DNA of 64,000 nucleotides from Acidimicrobiaceae bacterium (GCA_003133325.1 PKXA01000022.1:1-64000); one strand, 5' to 3'; shown: positions 23,288 through 34,067, numbered from the stretch's first letter. Notes: generated from the sequence alone by a model not told the origin. Numbers and translations: made by a program.

Positions 23288-25357
23288 CTAGGACGGCACC
23301 GACCCATCAGGCGCGGACCCTACTGGAACAGGATCATCGGCGGCCACCACTCCGCGGCGAAGGAGGGCCACCGCCAGGTTGGCGGCTTCGGCGGTGCTCG
23401 GATCCGGCGCCACCTGGGCCAACTGTCGGACCAGATCGATCAGTTGACGAATGTTCCTCACAAAGTCTCCCGGGGCCACATCGTTGTGGCGCAGGACCGA
23501 CGACAACAGCCCTCCCTGGGCCCAGGCCACCACCGAGCGAGCCAGGCCCGGATCAGGGCGCCTGGTCCTCCTGAGCCCGTGGCGGCGCTCCTCCGCTCTC
23601 AGGTCGTCGGCCATGGCCTCGAGGGCTCTCAGGCGCTCCGCCACCAGTCGCTGCCGCGGGCCATCCGGGTCCTCTTCGGCCCGCCGAGCCTCGAAGGTGA
23701 GCCCAGAGACCACGCCGGCCAGAAGTGCCGGTTCCAAACCATCGAAGATCCCGGCGCCCAGCGCTTCCGATACCAGCAGATCGGACTCGTGGTAGATACC
23801 GGCCAGAACACTTCCGGCGCCGGTGATCCGCCATCCGTCGATATAGCCCCGCGACCCCAGTACGGCCAGGCGGCGGTCGAGTTGGGCCGGGAGTGACACC
23901 GAGCCCGGAGGGGCCTGCCACTGCCCATAGGAGGCGGCCAGCAGGCTGTGCGCCTCCTCCCTGTCCCAGCGCCTGACCAAATTGACTGCCAGGTTGTAGG
24001 TGGGATGGAAGGACGAGATGAGGTCGGGCGGTGGCGCCGAGGCGGTGGCGGCCACCGTGGCGAACGTCGTGGCGTGGGACCAGAGGATGAACGCATGACC
24101 GACGGTGTCGATGCCCCGTCGTCCGGCCCGCCCGGTCAGTTGTTGGTACTCCCCCGCCGTCAATGCCGACGTGTCCCTGCCTCGGAACTTGGCGAACCGC
24201 TCCACCACCACCGTGCGGGCCGGCATATTGATTCCGAGGGCCAAGGTTTCGGTGGCGAACACCAGTTTGAGCAGGCCCTCCGAGAAGCAGTGTTCCACCG
24301 CCCGGCGGAAGGCCGGCACTAGGCCGGCGTGGTGAGGTGCGATCCCGGCTTCGAGGGCGGCCGACCATTGCTCATATCCGAGAGTCCGGAGATCATCATC
24401 GGACAACCGCTCCACCGCCTCCTCGGTGAGCTCACGTATGCGTTTTCGCTCTTGGGGGTTTGTCAGTCGGAGACCGTCCTGAAGGCACTGTCGGGTGGCA
24501 TCGTCACAGGCGGCCCGGGAAAAAATGAAAGTGATCGCCGGCAGCATGCCTGCGTCGGACAGATACTCGGCAACCTCGGTGCGCCGTGGCGTCCGAAAGC
24601 GGTGTCGAGCATTGCGTTGTCGCCGTTCGTCGAGACGGAGGCCGTCTGGATTGGGCTTTCCTTGTCGGAAGAGGGGGAACACGCTGATCCGGTCACTGCC
24701 CCGCTCGGCCACCGCGTAATGATGCTGGAGCGTGACCGGTCGATGGGTTTCGACCACCACGTGGGTGGTTCCTCGCACCGAGGTGAGCCAGGCCCCGAAG
24801 TCCTTCGAATTGTTGACAGTGGCCGACAGGCTGATGAAGGACACATCCGGCGGCGTCAGTATCAGAATTTCTTCCCACACCGACCCGCGATACGGATCTT
24901 GGAGGTAGTGCACCTCGTCGAGGACGATGACGGCCAGGTCATCGAGCATCGAAGAGCGGGCGAACAGCATGTTCCGCAGGACTTCCGTCGTCATGACCAC
25001 GATCGGAGCCTGTGACTGGTGGGACACGTCCCCGGTCAGAAGGCCCACCCGGCGGTCGCCGTACCGATCGGCCAATTCCGAGAATTTCTGGTTGGACAGG
25101 GCCTTCACGGGTGTGGTGTAGAACGCCTTGCCCCCGTAGTCCAGCGCCCTGGCCGAGGCGTAGTCGGCGATGATCGTCTTGCCCGATCCGGTGGGAGCGG
25201 AAACCAGCACCGATTCACCGCGGTCGATGGCATCCATGGCCTCGCGCTGAAACCCGTCAAGAGGAAATCCGAGACCGGATTCGAAGCGGGCCCGGAGCCC
25301 ATGCTCATCGGCTCCATCGACACCCTGACACCGACCTCCGGCCTGCCCGGAAGTCAC
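23288..25357 (-). CDS. helY: HelY/Ski2-type DEAD/DEAH-box helicase
   Basis: A 689-aa superfamily II RNA helicase of the Ski2/HelY type. Motifs in order: VSAPTGSGKT (Walker A), TTPVKALSNQK (Ia), LDEVHYL (DEVH box), LSATVNN (III), FATETLALGINMPA (V) and QLTGRAGRRG (VI). A C-terminal helical region (SSFHPTYNLAVNLVRRW onward) is family-typical, though the protein is shorter than the mycobacterial HelY of about 900 aa. It presumably unwinds RNA in the cytosol. Its start overlaps the tatC stop (ATGA), placing it in the tat operon. Confidence 0.92.
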   Translation of the reverse strand: MTSGQAGGRCQGVDGADEHGLRARFESGLGFPLDGFQREAMDAIDRGESVLVSAPTGSGKTIIADYASARALDYGGKAFYTTPVKALSNQKFSELADRYGDRRVGLLTGDVSHQSQAPIVVMTTEVLRNMLFARSSMLDDLAVIVLDEVHYLQDPYRGSVWEEILILTPPDVSFISLSATVNNSKDFGAWLTSVRGTTHVVVETHRPVTLQHHYAVAERGSDRISVFPLFRQGKPNPDGLRLDERRQRNARHRFRTPRRTEVAEYLSDAGMLPAITFIFSRAACDDATRQCLQDGLRLTNPQERKRIRELTEEAVERLSDDDLRTLGYEQWSAALEAGIAPHHAGLVPAFRRAVEHCFSEGLLKLVFATETLALGINMPARTVVVERFAKFRGRDTSALTAGEYQQLTGRAGRRGIDTVGHAFILWSHATTFATVAATASAPPPDLISSFHPTYNLAVNLVRRWDREEAHSLLAASYGQWQAPPGSVSLPAQLDRRLAVLGSRGYIDGWRITGAGSVLAGIYHESDLLVSEALGAGIFDGLEPALLAGVVSGLTFEARRAEEDPDGPRQRLVAERLRALEAMADDLRAEERRHGLRRTRRPDPGLARSVVAWAQGGLLSSVLRHNDVAPGDFVRNIRQLIDLVRQLAQVAPDPSTAEAANLAVALLRRGVVAADDPVPVGSAPDGSVPS

Positions 25358-26103
25358 CGACGGATGAACTTACCGATGATGATCGACGCCTCGTAGAAGA
25401 TATACAAGGGAACGGCCAGGGCGATCATCGAAAACGGGTCTGAGCTGGGGGTGATCACTCCCGCCACCACCACGATCAGCACAATGGCCCACCGACGCCA
25501 CGAAGACAGCTGTTTCGGCGTCAACACGCCCGCCACCTCCAACGACACCAGAAGGACCGGAAACTCGAAGGTGAGGCCGAAGACCGTCATCAACAAGACG
25601 ATCAGGCTCAAATACTTGGTCGGGTCGAGGATTTGGTTGAGGCTCGGGCCCCCGACCGAATCGAGGAACTTGAGGGCATGGGGAAACGTCTCGTAGGCGA
25701 CCAGGCATCCGAGTGAGAAGAGCACAATCGACGCGGCGATGAACGGCACCGCATACTTCTTCTCTTTCGGATTCAATCCCGGGGTGATGAAGCGCCACAG
25801 TTCCCACAACAGGACCGGTGATGCGGCAAAGAGTCCGCCATAGGCGGAGATCTTCACCCTCAACGACAAGCCATCGAGCGGCCCGGTGATGTAGAAGGTG
25901 CAGTGGTGTGGTGCAACCTGGCAGTACGGCTCCTTCAAGAAGGCGAGAATCGGGTTGTAGGCGATGAAGGCCACCGTTGCGGCCACGATGAACGCCACCG
26001 CGCACACCAACACCCGATGTCTAAGTTCCGTCAGGTGCTCCACAAGTGTCATGGATTCGGGCTTGGATGTTGTGTCGTTACGCCGCTTCAGGCTGATAGC
26101 CAT
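25354..26103 (-). CDS. tatC: Sec-independent translocase subunit TatC
   Basis: A 249-aa six-helix membrane protein, the twin-arginine signal receptor. The N-terminal MTLVEHLTELRHRVL, the FITPGLNPKEKK loop and the late FEFPVLLVSLEVAGVLTP are diagnostic. TatC binds Tat signal peptides and, with TatA/TatB proteins, exports folded proteins. The annotated start adds about 17 residues before the conserved MTLVEHL; the shorter start is possible. The gene lies 43 bp downstream of tatB-like. Confidence 0.95.
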   Translation of the reverse strand: MAISLKRRNDTTSKPESMTLVEHLTELRHRVLVCAVAFIVAATVAFIAYNPILAFLKEPYCQVAPHHCTFYITGPLDGLSLRVKISAYGGLFAASPVLLWELWRFITPGLNPKEKKYAVPFIAASIVLFSLGCLVAYETFPHALKFLDSVGGPSLNQILDPTKYLSLIVLLMTVFGLTFEFPVLLVSLEVAGVLTPKQLSSWRRWAIVLIVVVAGVITPSSDPFSMIALAVPLYIFYEASIIIGKFIRR

Positions 26104-26146
26104 CGTGTTCGTCCTCGAGCCGCCGCTGATCCGTGGTCTGACGTGA

Positions 26147-26617
26147 CTAGTTCATGCCGGGGTCATCGGGGACGACAACGCCGGATACGCGTACCCGGTG
26201 GACCACACCTCGGGGATTGGCCGAGGTGTCACCTGGGGTACCGGGTCTCTCCTCTTCCGGCCAGACGGTTCCCGAGGGCCGGTTGCTGCTGCCCGACGGA
26301 TCGACAGCGTCTCCGAATGTACCAAGTGACTCGGAACTGTCGCTCACCACGGATGTCGTGCCATTCTCCGACTGGTGGGTATCCGCCAGGGTGCCGAGGA
26401 AAGTCAGGGGGGACCGGACCGCCTGGGCGATCTTGTCGGTCGACGGCAGGTCGGGGAACGACCCTCGTACGTCGGTCTCCAAGCGTTCACGGAACTTACG
26501 GAGGTCCCCCCAGAGCCCGCCGATCTGCTTGGCCACCTTGGGCAACTTGTCAGGTCCGAGCACGACCAGAGCCACCACGAGAATGATCAACAACTTGGCG
26601 GGACTGATGAACGGCAC
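26147..26617 (-). CDS. TatA/TatB-family translocase subunit
   Basis: A 156-aa protein starting at GTG 26617 with PFISPAKLLIILVVALVVLGPDK: one short membrane helix followed by the invariant hinge LGPDKLP and an amphipathic helix (VAKQIGGLWGDLRKFRERLE). The rest is a long polar tail. The VVLGP turn looks more like TatB than TatA. I rejected the longer ORF because its first 103 residues are shadow of lepB and intergenic DNA. No strong Shine-Dalgarno precedes the GTG. Confidence 0.85.
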   Translation of the reverse strand: MPFISPAKLLIILVVALVVLGPDKLPKVAKQIGGLWGDLRKFRERLETDVRGSFPDLPSTDKIAQAVRSPLTFLGTLADTHQSENGTTSVVSDSSESLGTFGDAVDPSGSSNRPSGTVWPEEERPGTPGDTSANPRGVVHRVRVSGVVVPDDPGMN

Positions 26618-26697
26618 GTTGTCGAGTCTACCGGCGACCACCACGTGTGGGGCGGCGTTAACCCTTCCCGGCCCCGGGGAAGTGGCCGGATCAGGCG

Positions 26698-27318
26698 TCA
26701 GAGGCCCTTGAGCCGGCCTACCGGCCACACCACGGCAACGGCTCGGCCCACGATGAGCGACTCCGGAATCGGTCCGAAGAAACGGCTGTCCTCGGAGTCT
26801 GTCCGATTGTCCCCCATCACGTAATAAGAGTCCTTCGGTATCTTCACGGGTCCCGGCATATTGAACTGTTGATGAGCATCGGACGCCAGCGGCCCGGTAT
26901 AATTCTGAGGCCCTGTCGGAAGCCATGGTGCGGAGAGCATCTTTCCATTGATGTAGACGTTGCCGTTCACCGTCGAGATGGTTTCGCCCGGGAGCCCGAC
27001 GACCCGCTTCACCAGGTCGGCATAGTTCTGCGCCTCGAGCGGTGGCCGTTTGAAGACCACGATGTCTCCCCGGTGCACGCCGTGGAAGTCATAGCTCAAC
27101 TTATTGACGATGATGCGGTCACCGAGGTGCAGGGTGGGAAGCATCGATCCCGAGGGAATCGAGAAGGTCTGGATCACGAACATCCGCAGAATGAATGTCG
27201 ACCCGACCACCAGCACCAGGATGATCGCCCACTCGATCAACCAACGCCCCACCGAGCCCGATCCACGCGGTTGGGCACCAGACGTTGTCGTCGATGTGTC
27301 GGAAGATTCGGTGGTCAC
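26698..27318 (-). CDS. lepB: Signal peptidase I
   Basis: A 206-aa S26 membrane protease that cleaves signal peptides on the outer face. A Ser/Thr-rich N-terminus is followed by one membrane helix (WAIILVLVVGSTFILRMFVI). The nucleophile is in IPSGSMLPTL (Ser) and the general base in VKRVVGLPGE (Lys). Further boxes are GDRIIVNK and the C-terminal VMGDNRTDSEDSRFFG. It is placed between pafA (36 bp upstream) and tatB-like, directly before the Tat genes. Confidence 0.95.
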   Translation of the reverse strand: MTTESSDTSTTTSGAQPRGSGSVGRWLIEWAIILVLVVGSTFILRMFVIQTFSIPSGSMLPTLHLGDRIIVNKLSYDFHGVHRGDIVVFKRPPLEAQNYADLVKRVVGLPGETISTVNGNVYINGKMLSAPWLPTGPQNYTGPLASDAHQQFNMPGPVKIPKDSYYVMGDNRTDSEDSRFFGPIPESLIVGRAVAVVWPVGRLKGL

Positions 27319-27354
27319 AATCGGTGGACCCTAGTGCACGGTGACCCGTGTGCC

Positions 27355-28713
27355 TCACAAGCCGGCGATCAGCTTGTCCACCCGGTCATCTTTGGACTTG
27401 AACGGGTCTTTCAACAGTACCGTCCGCTGCGCCTGATCGTTGAGTTTCAGGTGAACCCAATCGACCGTGAAGTCGCGTCGGCGTTCCTTCGCCTTCCGCA
27501 CAAATTCGCCTCGAAGCCGCGCCCGGGTGGTCTGGGGTGGGGTGGACATGGCCACGGCGATATCGGCGTCCTCGCAGATCCGATCGAGTTGATCGTGGCG
27601 CTGCAGCCGATAGTAGAGCCCCCGGTTGCGATCCACATCGTGGTACTGCAGATCGAGCAATGACACCGCCGGGCTGTTGAGGGGCAATTGATGGCGATGG
27701 CGGTAGCTATCGATGAGCCGGTACTTGGCCACCCAGTCACACTCGCGGTGCAGTGACAGCGGGTCAGACCCTAGACCCTTCAGACAGTGCTCCCACATAT
27801 CCAGGGCCCTGTCCTCCTGGGGGGACAGACCTTGCCGGTCACGGAATTTCAACGCCCGTTCCAGATACTCGGCTTGCATGTCGAGTGCGCTCATCTCCCG
27901 ACCATTGGCCAAACGCACGGTGCGACGACAGGTGATGTCGTGGCTGATCTCACGGATGGCCCTGATCGGATTCTCCAGGGCGAGGTCGGGCAGTACCGTC
28001 GCCGGGTCCTCGAGCATCCTCAACATGATGCTGGTGGTGCCCACCTTCAGAAACGTGGCGTACTCACTCATATTCGAGTCGCCCACGATCACGTGGAGCC
28101 TCCGGTACTTCTCGGCATCGGCATGCGGTTCGTCCCGGGTATTGATGATCGGTCGGCTCCGGGTGGTGGCCGAGGAGACGCCTTCCCAGATGTGCTCGGC
28201 CCGCTGGCTCAGACAGAACACCGCGCCACGGGCAGTTTGGAGGACCTTGCCCGCGCCGGCGTAGATCTGCCGACTGACCAGAAACGGGATGAGCACCTCG
28301 GTGTAGTGCGCGAAGTCATCCTTCCGGCTGGTCAGATAGTTCTCGTGGCACCCATAGGAGTTTCCGGCCGAATCGGTGTTGTTCTTGAACAGGTAGATGT
28401 CGCCACGGATGCCCTCTTCTTGTAGACGGGTCTCCGCCCCGTCCACCAACGATGACAGGATCCACTCCCCCGCCTTGTCGTGGACGACCAGCTCGGCGAT
28501 GTCGTCGCACTCGGGAGTGGCGTACTCCGGATGGCTGCCCACGTCGAGATAGAGTCGCGCACCATTCTCGAGGAACACATTGGAGGAACGTCCCCAGCTG
28601 ACCACCCGTCGGAACAGATACCGGGCGACTTCATCCGGGCTGAGCCGGCGTTGCCCGCGTAGCGTGCAGGTGACCCCGTATTCGTTCTCCAAGCCGAAGA
28701 TACGCTTGTCCAT
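27355..28713 (-). CDS. pafA: Pup-protein ligase PafA
   Basis: A 452-aa carboxylate-amine ligase related to glutamine synthetase. It joins the C-terminal glutamate of Pup to substrate lysines with ATP, marking proteins for the proteasome. Signatures include the N-terminal [16 protein letters not shown] with the metal-binding Glu, [36 protein letters not shown] and [11 protein letters not shown]. The length matches mycobacterial PafA. It is 72 bp downstream of prcA and is the last gene of the proteasome block before lepB. Confidence 0.97.
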   Translation of the reverse strand: MDKRIFGLENEYGVTCTLRGQRRLSPDEVARYLFRRVVSWGRSSNVFLENGARLYLDVGSHPEYATPECDDIAELVVHDKAGEWILSSLVDGAETRLQEEGIRGDIYLFKNNTDSAGNSYGCHENYLTSRKDDFAHYTEVLIPFLVSRQIYAGAGKVLQTARGAVFCLSQRAEHIWEGVSSATTRSRPIINTRDEPHADAEKYRRLHVIVGDSNMSEYATFLKVGTTSIMLRMLEDPATVLPDLALENPIRAIREISHDITCRRTVRLANGREMSALDMQAEYLERALKFRDRQGLSPQEDRALDMWEHCLKGLGSDPLSLHRECDWVAKYRLIDSYRHRHQLPLNSPAVSLLDLQYHDVDRNRGLYYRLQRHDQLDRICEDADIAVAMSTPPQTTRARLRGEFVRKAKERRRDFTVDWVHLKLNDQAQRTVLLKDPFKSKDDRVDKLIAGL

Positions 28714-28785
28714 GCCCTCACGGTACCGTGCGCTCGCCGGATTCCAACGGACGGTGTCCGACCTGGTGGATACCCCGGCTCCGCA

Positions 28786-29463
28786 CTACGTCAGCAGAGC
28801 GTCAAGTTCGATGTCCATCAGGCGACGGAAGCAGCGCCGGCCATTTTCCTCGGTGAGGACCGCCACCTCGAGATCCTTGCCGACCAGCGTCCGTTCGGCT
28901 CCGGCCAAGGCTCCCACCGTGGCCTGGAGGGCGGCCGAAAGCGGCCAGTTCTCCTCCCACCCGGATTCGACTTGTTGGGCGATCGTCTCGGTCTCACCTC
29001 CGAGGACAGCGTACCGATCCTCGTCGGTGATGGTTCCCTCATAGGCGATGTGATAGAGCTGGTTCGGATGCAGATCGGTGCCCAACTCGGCCACCAGGAT
29101 CTCGACCTCCAGCGGCTTCATCTCGTGGGTGAAGACCTGCCCGAGGTACTGCGCATACAAGTTGGCCAACGAACGGGCGTCGACGTCCTCACGGCTGTAG
29201 GCGTAGCCCTTGGTGTCGGCGTGGCGAACACCGGAGACCCGCAGCTGATCGAACTCGTTGTACTTTCCCACTCCGGCAAAGGCTATGCGGTCGTAGATCT
29301 CGCTGATCTTGTGGAGCGACCGCGAGGGGTTCTCCGCCACGATGACGATTCCCTCCGCATAGGTGCTGGCAATGAGCGATCGTCCGCGGGCGATTCCCTT
29401 TTGGGCATACTCGGCACGGTCCTTCATGAGCTGTTCGGGGGCCACGTAGTACGGCATGGTCAT
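28786..29463 (-). CDS. prcA: Proteasome subunit alpha
   Basis: A 225-aa alpha-type subunit of the 20S proteasome. The N-terminal gate segment [20 protein letters not shown] is followed by [21 protein letters not shown]. It lacks the catalytic Thr of beta subunits and would form the outer heptameric rings. The protein is shorter than the mycobacterial PrcA of about 248 aa, mainly at the C-terminus (ending ELDALLT). Its ATG overlaps the prcB stop by four bases. Confidence 0.96.
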   Translation of the reverse strand: MTMPYYVAPEQLMKDRAEYAQKGIARGRSLIASTYAEGIVIVAENPSRSLHKISEIYDRIAFAGVGKYNEFDQLRVSGVRHADTKGYAYSREDVDARSLANLYAQYLGQVFTHEMKPLEVEILVAELGTDLHPNQLYHIAYEGTITDEDRYAVLGGETETIAQQVESGWEENWPLSAALQATVGALAGAERTLVGKDLEVAVLTEENGRRCFRRLMDIELDALLT

Positions 29464-30290
29464 GGCTCGCGACCCTCCACCCGTCGACGTTCGATCAGGG
29501 TGGCGAACCGAAGTGCCACTTCCTCTTCGGTGACCGCTTCAAAACCGGCGGCGGTCACCGTGGCCACCAACGGATAAATGCCTCTCACCAGATCAGGACC
29601 TCCGGTGGCCGAATCCTCGTCGGCAGCCTCAAAGAGGGCCTGGACCGCCAGTTCGACCGCATCATCCCGAGCCATTCCCATCCGGTAGCCAAGTTTGATC
29701 GTCGTCCGGGCGTCGCGTCCTCCTGATCCGGTGGCATTGTGCTCTGTCTCCTCGTAATGGCCGCCGGTGACGTCGTAGGTGAAGATACGGCCGGTACCGC
29801 GGGCCAGGTCGTATCCGGCGAAGAGCGGCACCACTGCCAAACCCTGCATGGCCATGGGAAGGTGCTCACGCACCATCTGGCCCAGCTGGTTGGCCTTACC
29901 CTCCAAGCTGAGCACGGCACCTTCCACCTTCTCGTAGTGCTCGAGCTGGGTCTGGAACAGGCGGACCATCTCCACCGCGGGTCCGGCGGCCCCGGCGATA
30001 GCCACCGCCGAGAAGCGGTCGGCGGGAAAGACCTTCTCCATGGCACGGTGGGCGATGGCATGACCTTCCGTGGCCCGGCGGTCGCCGGCCATCACAATGC
30101 CGTCGGCGAACCGGAGTGCCACCACCGTGGTGCCGTGACGGTATTCGGCCCTTCCGGACCCTCCGGCACCCACGGGCGCCTGGGAACTGCCGATGCTGGC
30201 CGGGGCGCGCACCGGGACCTGAAGTCGGCGGATGAGTCCGGCGAAGTCGGGACCGGGATCGTCCAATGGGGTAAAGAACGGCAACGTCAC
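29460..30290 (-). CDS. prcB: Proteasome subunit beta
   Basis: A 276-aa beta subunit made as a precursor. The predicted cleavage after Gly53 ([13 protein letters not shown]) exposes Thr54 as the N-terminal nucleophile. Conserved features include GDRRATEG and the active-site Lys region, plus [15 protein letters not shown] near the C-terminal half. Propeptide residues 1-53 are Pro/Gly-rich. The gene starts six bases after the pup stop codon and overlaps prcA, in the usual order pup-prcB-prcA. Confidence 0.97.
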   Translation of the reverse strand: MTLPFFTPLDDPGPDFAGLIRRLQVPVRAPASIGSSQAPVGAGGSGRAEYRHGTTVVALRFADGIVMAGDRRATEGHAIAHRAMEKVFPADRFSAVAIAGAAGPAVEMVRLFQTQLEHYEKVEGAVLSLEGKANQLGQMVREHLPMAMQGLAVVPLFAGYDLARGTGRIFTYDVTGGHYEETEHNATGSGGRDARTTIKLGYRMGMARDDAVELAVQALFEAADEDSATGGPDLVRGIYPLVATVTAAGFEAVTEEEVALRFATLIERRRVEGREP

Positions 30291-30295
30291 CGGAT

Positions 30296-30493
30296 CTACT
30301 CGCCGCCCTTCTGCACGTAGTTGCGCACGAACTCCTCGGCATTGTCTTCGAGTACCTCATCGATCTCGTCGAGGAGGTCATCCAGTTCGGCCTTCAGCTT
30401 CTCGCCCTTGGCCGACGTGGCGGGCACCTCCTCCACCGATTCTTTGGCGTGGTCGGTACCGGTGCTCTTCTTCTTCAATTCTCGTTCAGCCAT
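30296..30493 (-). CDS. pup: Prokaryotic ubiquitin-like protein Pup
   Basis: A 65-aa, disordered, charged protein. The C-terminus reads [13 protein letters not shown]. Mycobacterial Pup ends in GGQ and must be deamidated by Dop; here the terminal residue is already Glu, so Pup can be ligated directly by PafA. The middle [19 protein letters not shown] is the Mpa/Dop-binding helix region. Small size would hide the gene in a coarse ORF search, but its position between dop and prcB is diagnostic. Confidence 0.96.
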   Translation of the reverse strand: MAERELKKKSTGTDHAKESVEEVPATSAKGEKLKAELDDLLDEIDEVLEDNAEEFVRNYVQKGGE

Positions 30494-30505
30494 CTGCCAC
30501 TCTCC

Positions 30506-31999
30506 CTAGCTGCTCAGCCGGTCCAACAACTCCGACGGAGTTGCGCTCTGCCGCAATAGTTCGTCCACGTGATCGGCCGTGCCCCGTAGGGGGTCCATCA
30601 TAGGGACGCGCCGCAAGGGGTCGGTGCCGAGGTCGAAGACCAGCGAATCCCAGTTGGCCGTGACCACTTCCGCCGGCCACTTGGTCAGACACTGCCCCCT
30701 GAACCAGGCCCGGGTATTCCGTGGGGGCTCGGTGATGGCGCTGATCACCGATTGCTCATCGATCAACTTTTCCGTGTCGAGCCGGGCGAAGAGCGACCGC
30801 TCGGGCCGAAGGTCGTGATACTGCAGGTCCATGGCCGCCAGCCGATGATCGTCCCACCCACACCCGTGGCGCTCCCGATAGGCCTCGAGGAGACGCAGTT
30901 TGGCCACCCAATCGAGTTGACGGGCCAGGGACATCGGGTCGGTTTCAAGCCCGTGGAGCACCATCTCCCATCGGCGGAGGACCTCCTCGCCCACTCCCTC
31001 GTTGCCCATGCATTCGAGGCCTCGATCGTCAGCGTACTTTCGGGCCAACGAGAACAGCTCCCACTGGATCTCCAGTGCGGTTGCCGTGGTGCCGTCGGAC
31101 ATCTCCAAACCGTGGCCGAATGTCCGATCGAGCGATACCTGGTGCATGGCCCGCACCGGGTCAGCCAGGTCGAGATCGCGGTCCCCGCCGATGTCGTCCT
31201 CGATCATGGCCAGTACCAGCGACGTGGTACCCACCTTGAGGAGGGAGGCCACCTCGGCCAGGTTGGCGTCACCGACGATGACGTGGAGACGACGGTAGCG
31301 GTGGGGATCGGCGTGCGGTTCATCCCGGGTGTTGATGATGGGTCGTTTGAGGGTTGTCTCGAGCCCGACCCGTTCTTCGAAGAACTCGGCCCGCTGGGTG
31401 ATCTGGAAGTCGACCTGGCGACCATCGTGGGTCGGGGTCTCTGATCCCACTTTCCCCGCTCCGGTAAAGATCTGCCGGGTCACGAAGTGAGGGGTGATCC
31501 CATGGACGATCCGGTCAAAGGGTGTGGCCCGGTCCATCAGATAATTCTCGTGGGTCCCGTACGAATTGCCCTTCCCGTCGGAATTGTTCTTGTAGACGAT
31601 GAAGCGACGGCCGTCGGGGACTGCCGAGTTCGCAGCGGCCATTGACCTGATCAGGATCTGCTCGCCGGCCCGGTCGTATCGCACGCACTCCAGGGCATCG
31701 GCGCATTCGGGAGTGGAAAACTCCGGATGAGCATGGTCGACATAGAACCGCGCCCCATTGGTAAGCACGGTGTTCAACAGATGGGTCTCCACCTTGGGCG
31801 GCATCGATCCCTCTCGGGCGTACCCCCGGGCGTCATTCCCCGGGGACTCGTCTTCAAAATCCCAACCGGTCTGTTGGCGAACGATGTCCTGCGCATAGGC
31901 GTTGATGAGCACCGATGAGGCAGCAATCGGGTTGGGATCGCCGTTTTCCACATGGATGCCGTACTCGGTCTCGATGCCGCAGACCTTCGGGATGGCCAC
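30506..31999 (-). CDS. dop: Pup deamidase/depupylase Dop
   Basis: A 497-aa PafA paralogue. The N-terminus VCGIETEYGIHVENGD and the inserted loop region (residues about 40-80, DFEDESPGNDARGYAREG) distinguish Dop from PafA. The catalytic Asp lies in ARFYVDHAHPEFSTPEC. With a Pup ending in Glu, the deamidase step is not needed, so its main job here would be removing Pup from substrates. It lies 12 bp upstream of pup and 25 bp downstream of mpa. Confidence 0.96.
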   Translation of the reverse strand: MAIPKVCGIETEYGIHVENGDPNPIAASSVLINAYAQDIVRQQTGWDFEDESPGNDARGYAREGSMPPKVETHLLNTVLTNGARFYVDHAHPEFSTPECADALECVRYDRAGEQILIRSMAAANSAVPDGRRFIVYKNNSDGKGNSYGTHENYLMDRATPFDRIVHGITPHFVTRQIFTGAGKVGSETPTHDGRQVDFQITQRAEFFEERVGLETTLKRPIINTRDEPHADPHRYRRLHVIVGDANLAEVASLLKVGTTSLVLAMIEDDIGGDRDLDLADPVRAMHQVSLDRTFGHGLEMSDGTTATALEIQWELFSLARKYADDRGLECMGNEGVGEEVLRRWEMVLHGLETDPMSLARQLDWVAKLRLLEAYRERHGCGWDDHRLAAMDLQYHDLRPERSLFARLDTEKLIDEQSVISAITEPPRNTRAWFRGQCLTKWPAEVVTANWDSLVFDLGTDPLRRVPMMDPLRGTADHVDELLRQSATPSELLDRLSS

Positions 32000-32024
32000 G
32001 CGCCGACCCTATCCTCACTTCAGC

Positions 32025-33812
32025 CTAAAGATACTGACCGGTGCCGACCCGCTCGATCGACCGGCCACCCTTGGTTCCTCGATCCTCACTGATGAGCGTG
32101 CGGATGTAGACAATTCGCTCGCCCTTCTTTCCGGAGATCTTCGCCCAATCGTCGGGGTTGGTGGTGTTCGGGAGATCCTCGTTCTCTTTGTATTCCTGAC
32201 GGATCGACTCGAAGAGGTCGTCCAAGCGAATGCCCCGGCCGGTTCCGGCAATGGCCCGCTTGATGGCCAGCTTCTTGGCCCGGCGAACAATGTTCTCGAT
32301 CATGGCGCCGGAGGCGAAGTCTCGGTAATAGAGGACTTCTTTGTCGCCGTTCTGGTAGGTGACCTCGAGGAATCGGTTCTCCTCATCGTCCCGGTACATT
32401 TCGGCCACGGTCGCCTCGATCATGGCCTGGGTGGCCTTGGCCGGGTCACCCCCTCCCCGGGTGCGGACCTCCCCGGCGTCGAGCGGGAGATCCGGGGTCA
32501 GATACCTGGCGAAGATCTGTGCTGCTGCCACTTCGTTCGGTCGCTCAATGCGAATCTTTACGTCCAGGCGACCAGGGCGAAGTATGGCGGGGTCGATCAG
32601 ATCCTCACGGTTGGATGCTCCGATGACGATCACATCGCGCAAGGTCTCCACCCCGTCGATCTCCGCCAACAGCTGCGGCACGACGGTCGATTCCATGTCC
32701 GAGCTGATGCCGGTGCCCCGGGTTCGGAAGAGTGAGTCCATCTCGTCGAAAAAGACGATGACCGGAACTCCTTCTTCGGACTTCTCCCGGGCCCGTTGGA
32801 AGACCAGGCGAATCTGACGCTCGGTTTCCCCGACGTACTTGTTCAGGAGCTCGGGCCCTTTGATGTTCAGGAAATAGCTGCGCGTATTGGTATTGCCGGT
32901 CACCTGGGCGACCTTCTTGGCCAACGAATTGGCCACCGCCTTGGCAATCAGCGTCTTCCCGCAACCGGGCGGACCGTACAGCAGAATCCCCTTGGGTGCC
33001 GGCAGCTTGTGCTCGGCAAACAGCTCGCGGTGCAGATAGGGAAGCTCGACGGCATCGGTGATCGCCTCGATCTGGGAGTCGAGTCCGCCGACATCGGCGT
33101 AGGTGACATCGGGCACCTCCTCGAGGACGAGTTCCTCGACCTCAGGACGGGCGAGCTTCTCCACCAGCAGACCGGTACGGGACTCCATCAGGACGGTATC
33201 CCCGGAGCGGAGTTTCACCCCGATGAGTGCGTCGGAGAGCTCGACCACCCGCTCTTCGTCGGCGCGACTGTAGATGAGGGCGCGGCGTCCGTCCTCAAGC
33301 AATTCCTTGACCACCACCACTTCACCCGACCCTTCTCCTTGTCGGGCCAGGACCACATTGAGTGATTCGTTGAGGACGACCTCGTTCCCTCGCTGCAGGT
33401 CACCGAGCCCGATCTCGGGGTGCAGCGACACCCGCATCTTCCGACCTCCCGAAAACACGTCGACCGACCCGTCATCATTGGTTCCGAGGAACGTGCCATA
33501 GGCCGCCGGTGGCTGGGTGAGCTTCTCCACTTCCTCACGGAGGTTGGTGATGTGCTCCTTCGCCGTCTGCAGAGTGAACGTCAGCTTCTCGTTCTGAGAG
33601 ATGGCCTGGGCCAGCTGACCCTTCGTCTCGAGCAATTTCTCCTCGAGGGTCTGAACCCGAAGTGGGCTCTCCTGGAGGCGACGCCTGAGCAGGGTGACCT
33701 CTTCCTCGGCCTCCTGGGCGCGGAGGCGCAGGGTGGCGAGGTCGTCGCCCCCCATCACATCGCCAGGTCGATGCTGGCCCACTTCGTCGTCGGGTTCAGT
33801 CGTCGGAATCAC
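32025..33812 (-). CDS. mpa: Proteasome-associated ATPase Mpa/ARC
   Basis: A 595-aa AAA unfoldase. A coiled coil (about residues 25-85) that captures Pup comes first, then tandem OB-like domains, then the AAA module with Walker [16 protein letters not shown], Walker [13 protein letters not shown] and the SRH-like [20 protein letters not shown]. The C-terminus is GTGQYL, matching the GQYL tail with which Mpa docks onto and opens the proteasome gate. The start is the first ATG (33812); Met20 is an alternative. It heads the minus-strand proteasome run and diverges from the ferredoxin gene. Confidence 0.96.
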   Translation of the reverse strand: MIPTTEPDDEVGQHRPGDVMGGDDLATLRLRAQEAEEEVTLLRRRLQESPLRVQTLEEKLLETKGQLAQAISQNEKLTFTLQTAKEHITNLREEVEKLTQPPAAYGTFLGTNDDGSVDVFSGGRKMRVSLHPEIGLGDLQRGNEVVLNESLNVVLARQGEGSGEVVVVKELLEDGRRALIYSRADEERVVELSDALIGVKLRSGDTVLMESRTGLLVEKLARPEVEELVLEEVPDVTYADVGGLDSQIEAITDAVELPYLHRELFAEHKLPAPKGILLYGPPGCGKTLIAKAVANSLAKKVAQVTGNTNTRSYFLNIKGPELLNKYVGETERQIRLVFQRAREKSEEGVPVIVFFDEMDSLFRTRGTGISSDMESTVVPQLLAEIDGVETLRDVIVIGASNREDLIDPAILRPGRLDVKIRIERPNEVAAAQIFARYLTPDLPLDAGEVRTRGGGDPAKATQAMIEATVAEMYRDDEENRFLEVTYQNGDKEVLYYRDFASGAMIENIVRRAKKLAIKRAIAGTGRGIRLDDLFESIRQEYKENEDLPNTTNPDDWAKISGKKGERIVYIRTLISEDRGTKGGRSIERVGTGQYL

Positions 33813-34067
33813 CTCGCATGTCTAGGCTCTTAAATGGCGACCATACACCGGCACCTGGGCGGATCAAGCACCACCCGGAAGCCTGGAGCCCGCCAGCCGA
33901 CCAAGTATCAACTTGGGCCAACCGCAGTTCGGGATAGCATGGTCTCCACGGGTTGCAGGCCTCTTGGGGACTGACGGCGGGCGGTTGGCGCTGTCAACCT
34001 GCAGGAACCGCCCCGTCGGCCGTCCGCATACATGTGGACCGAAACATACGTAGGAGAGTTGCAACTG

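Noticed and set aside
26147-26926. 259-aa ORF as a long TatB
   Set aside because: The first 103 residues lack features and overlap lepB; the conserved TatA/B helix starts at GTG 26617.
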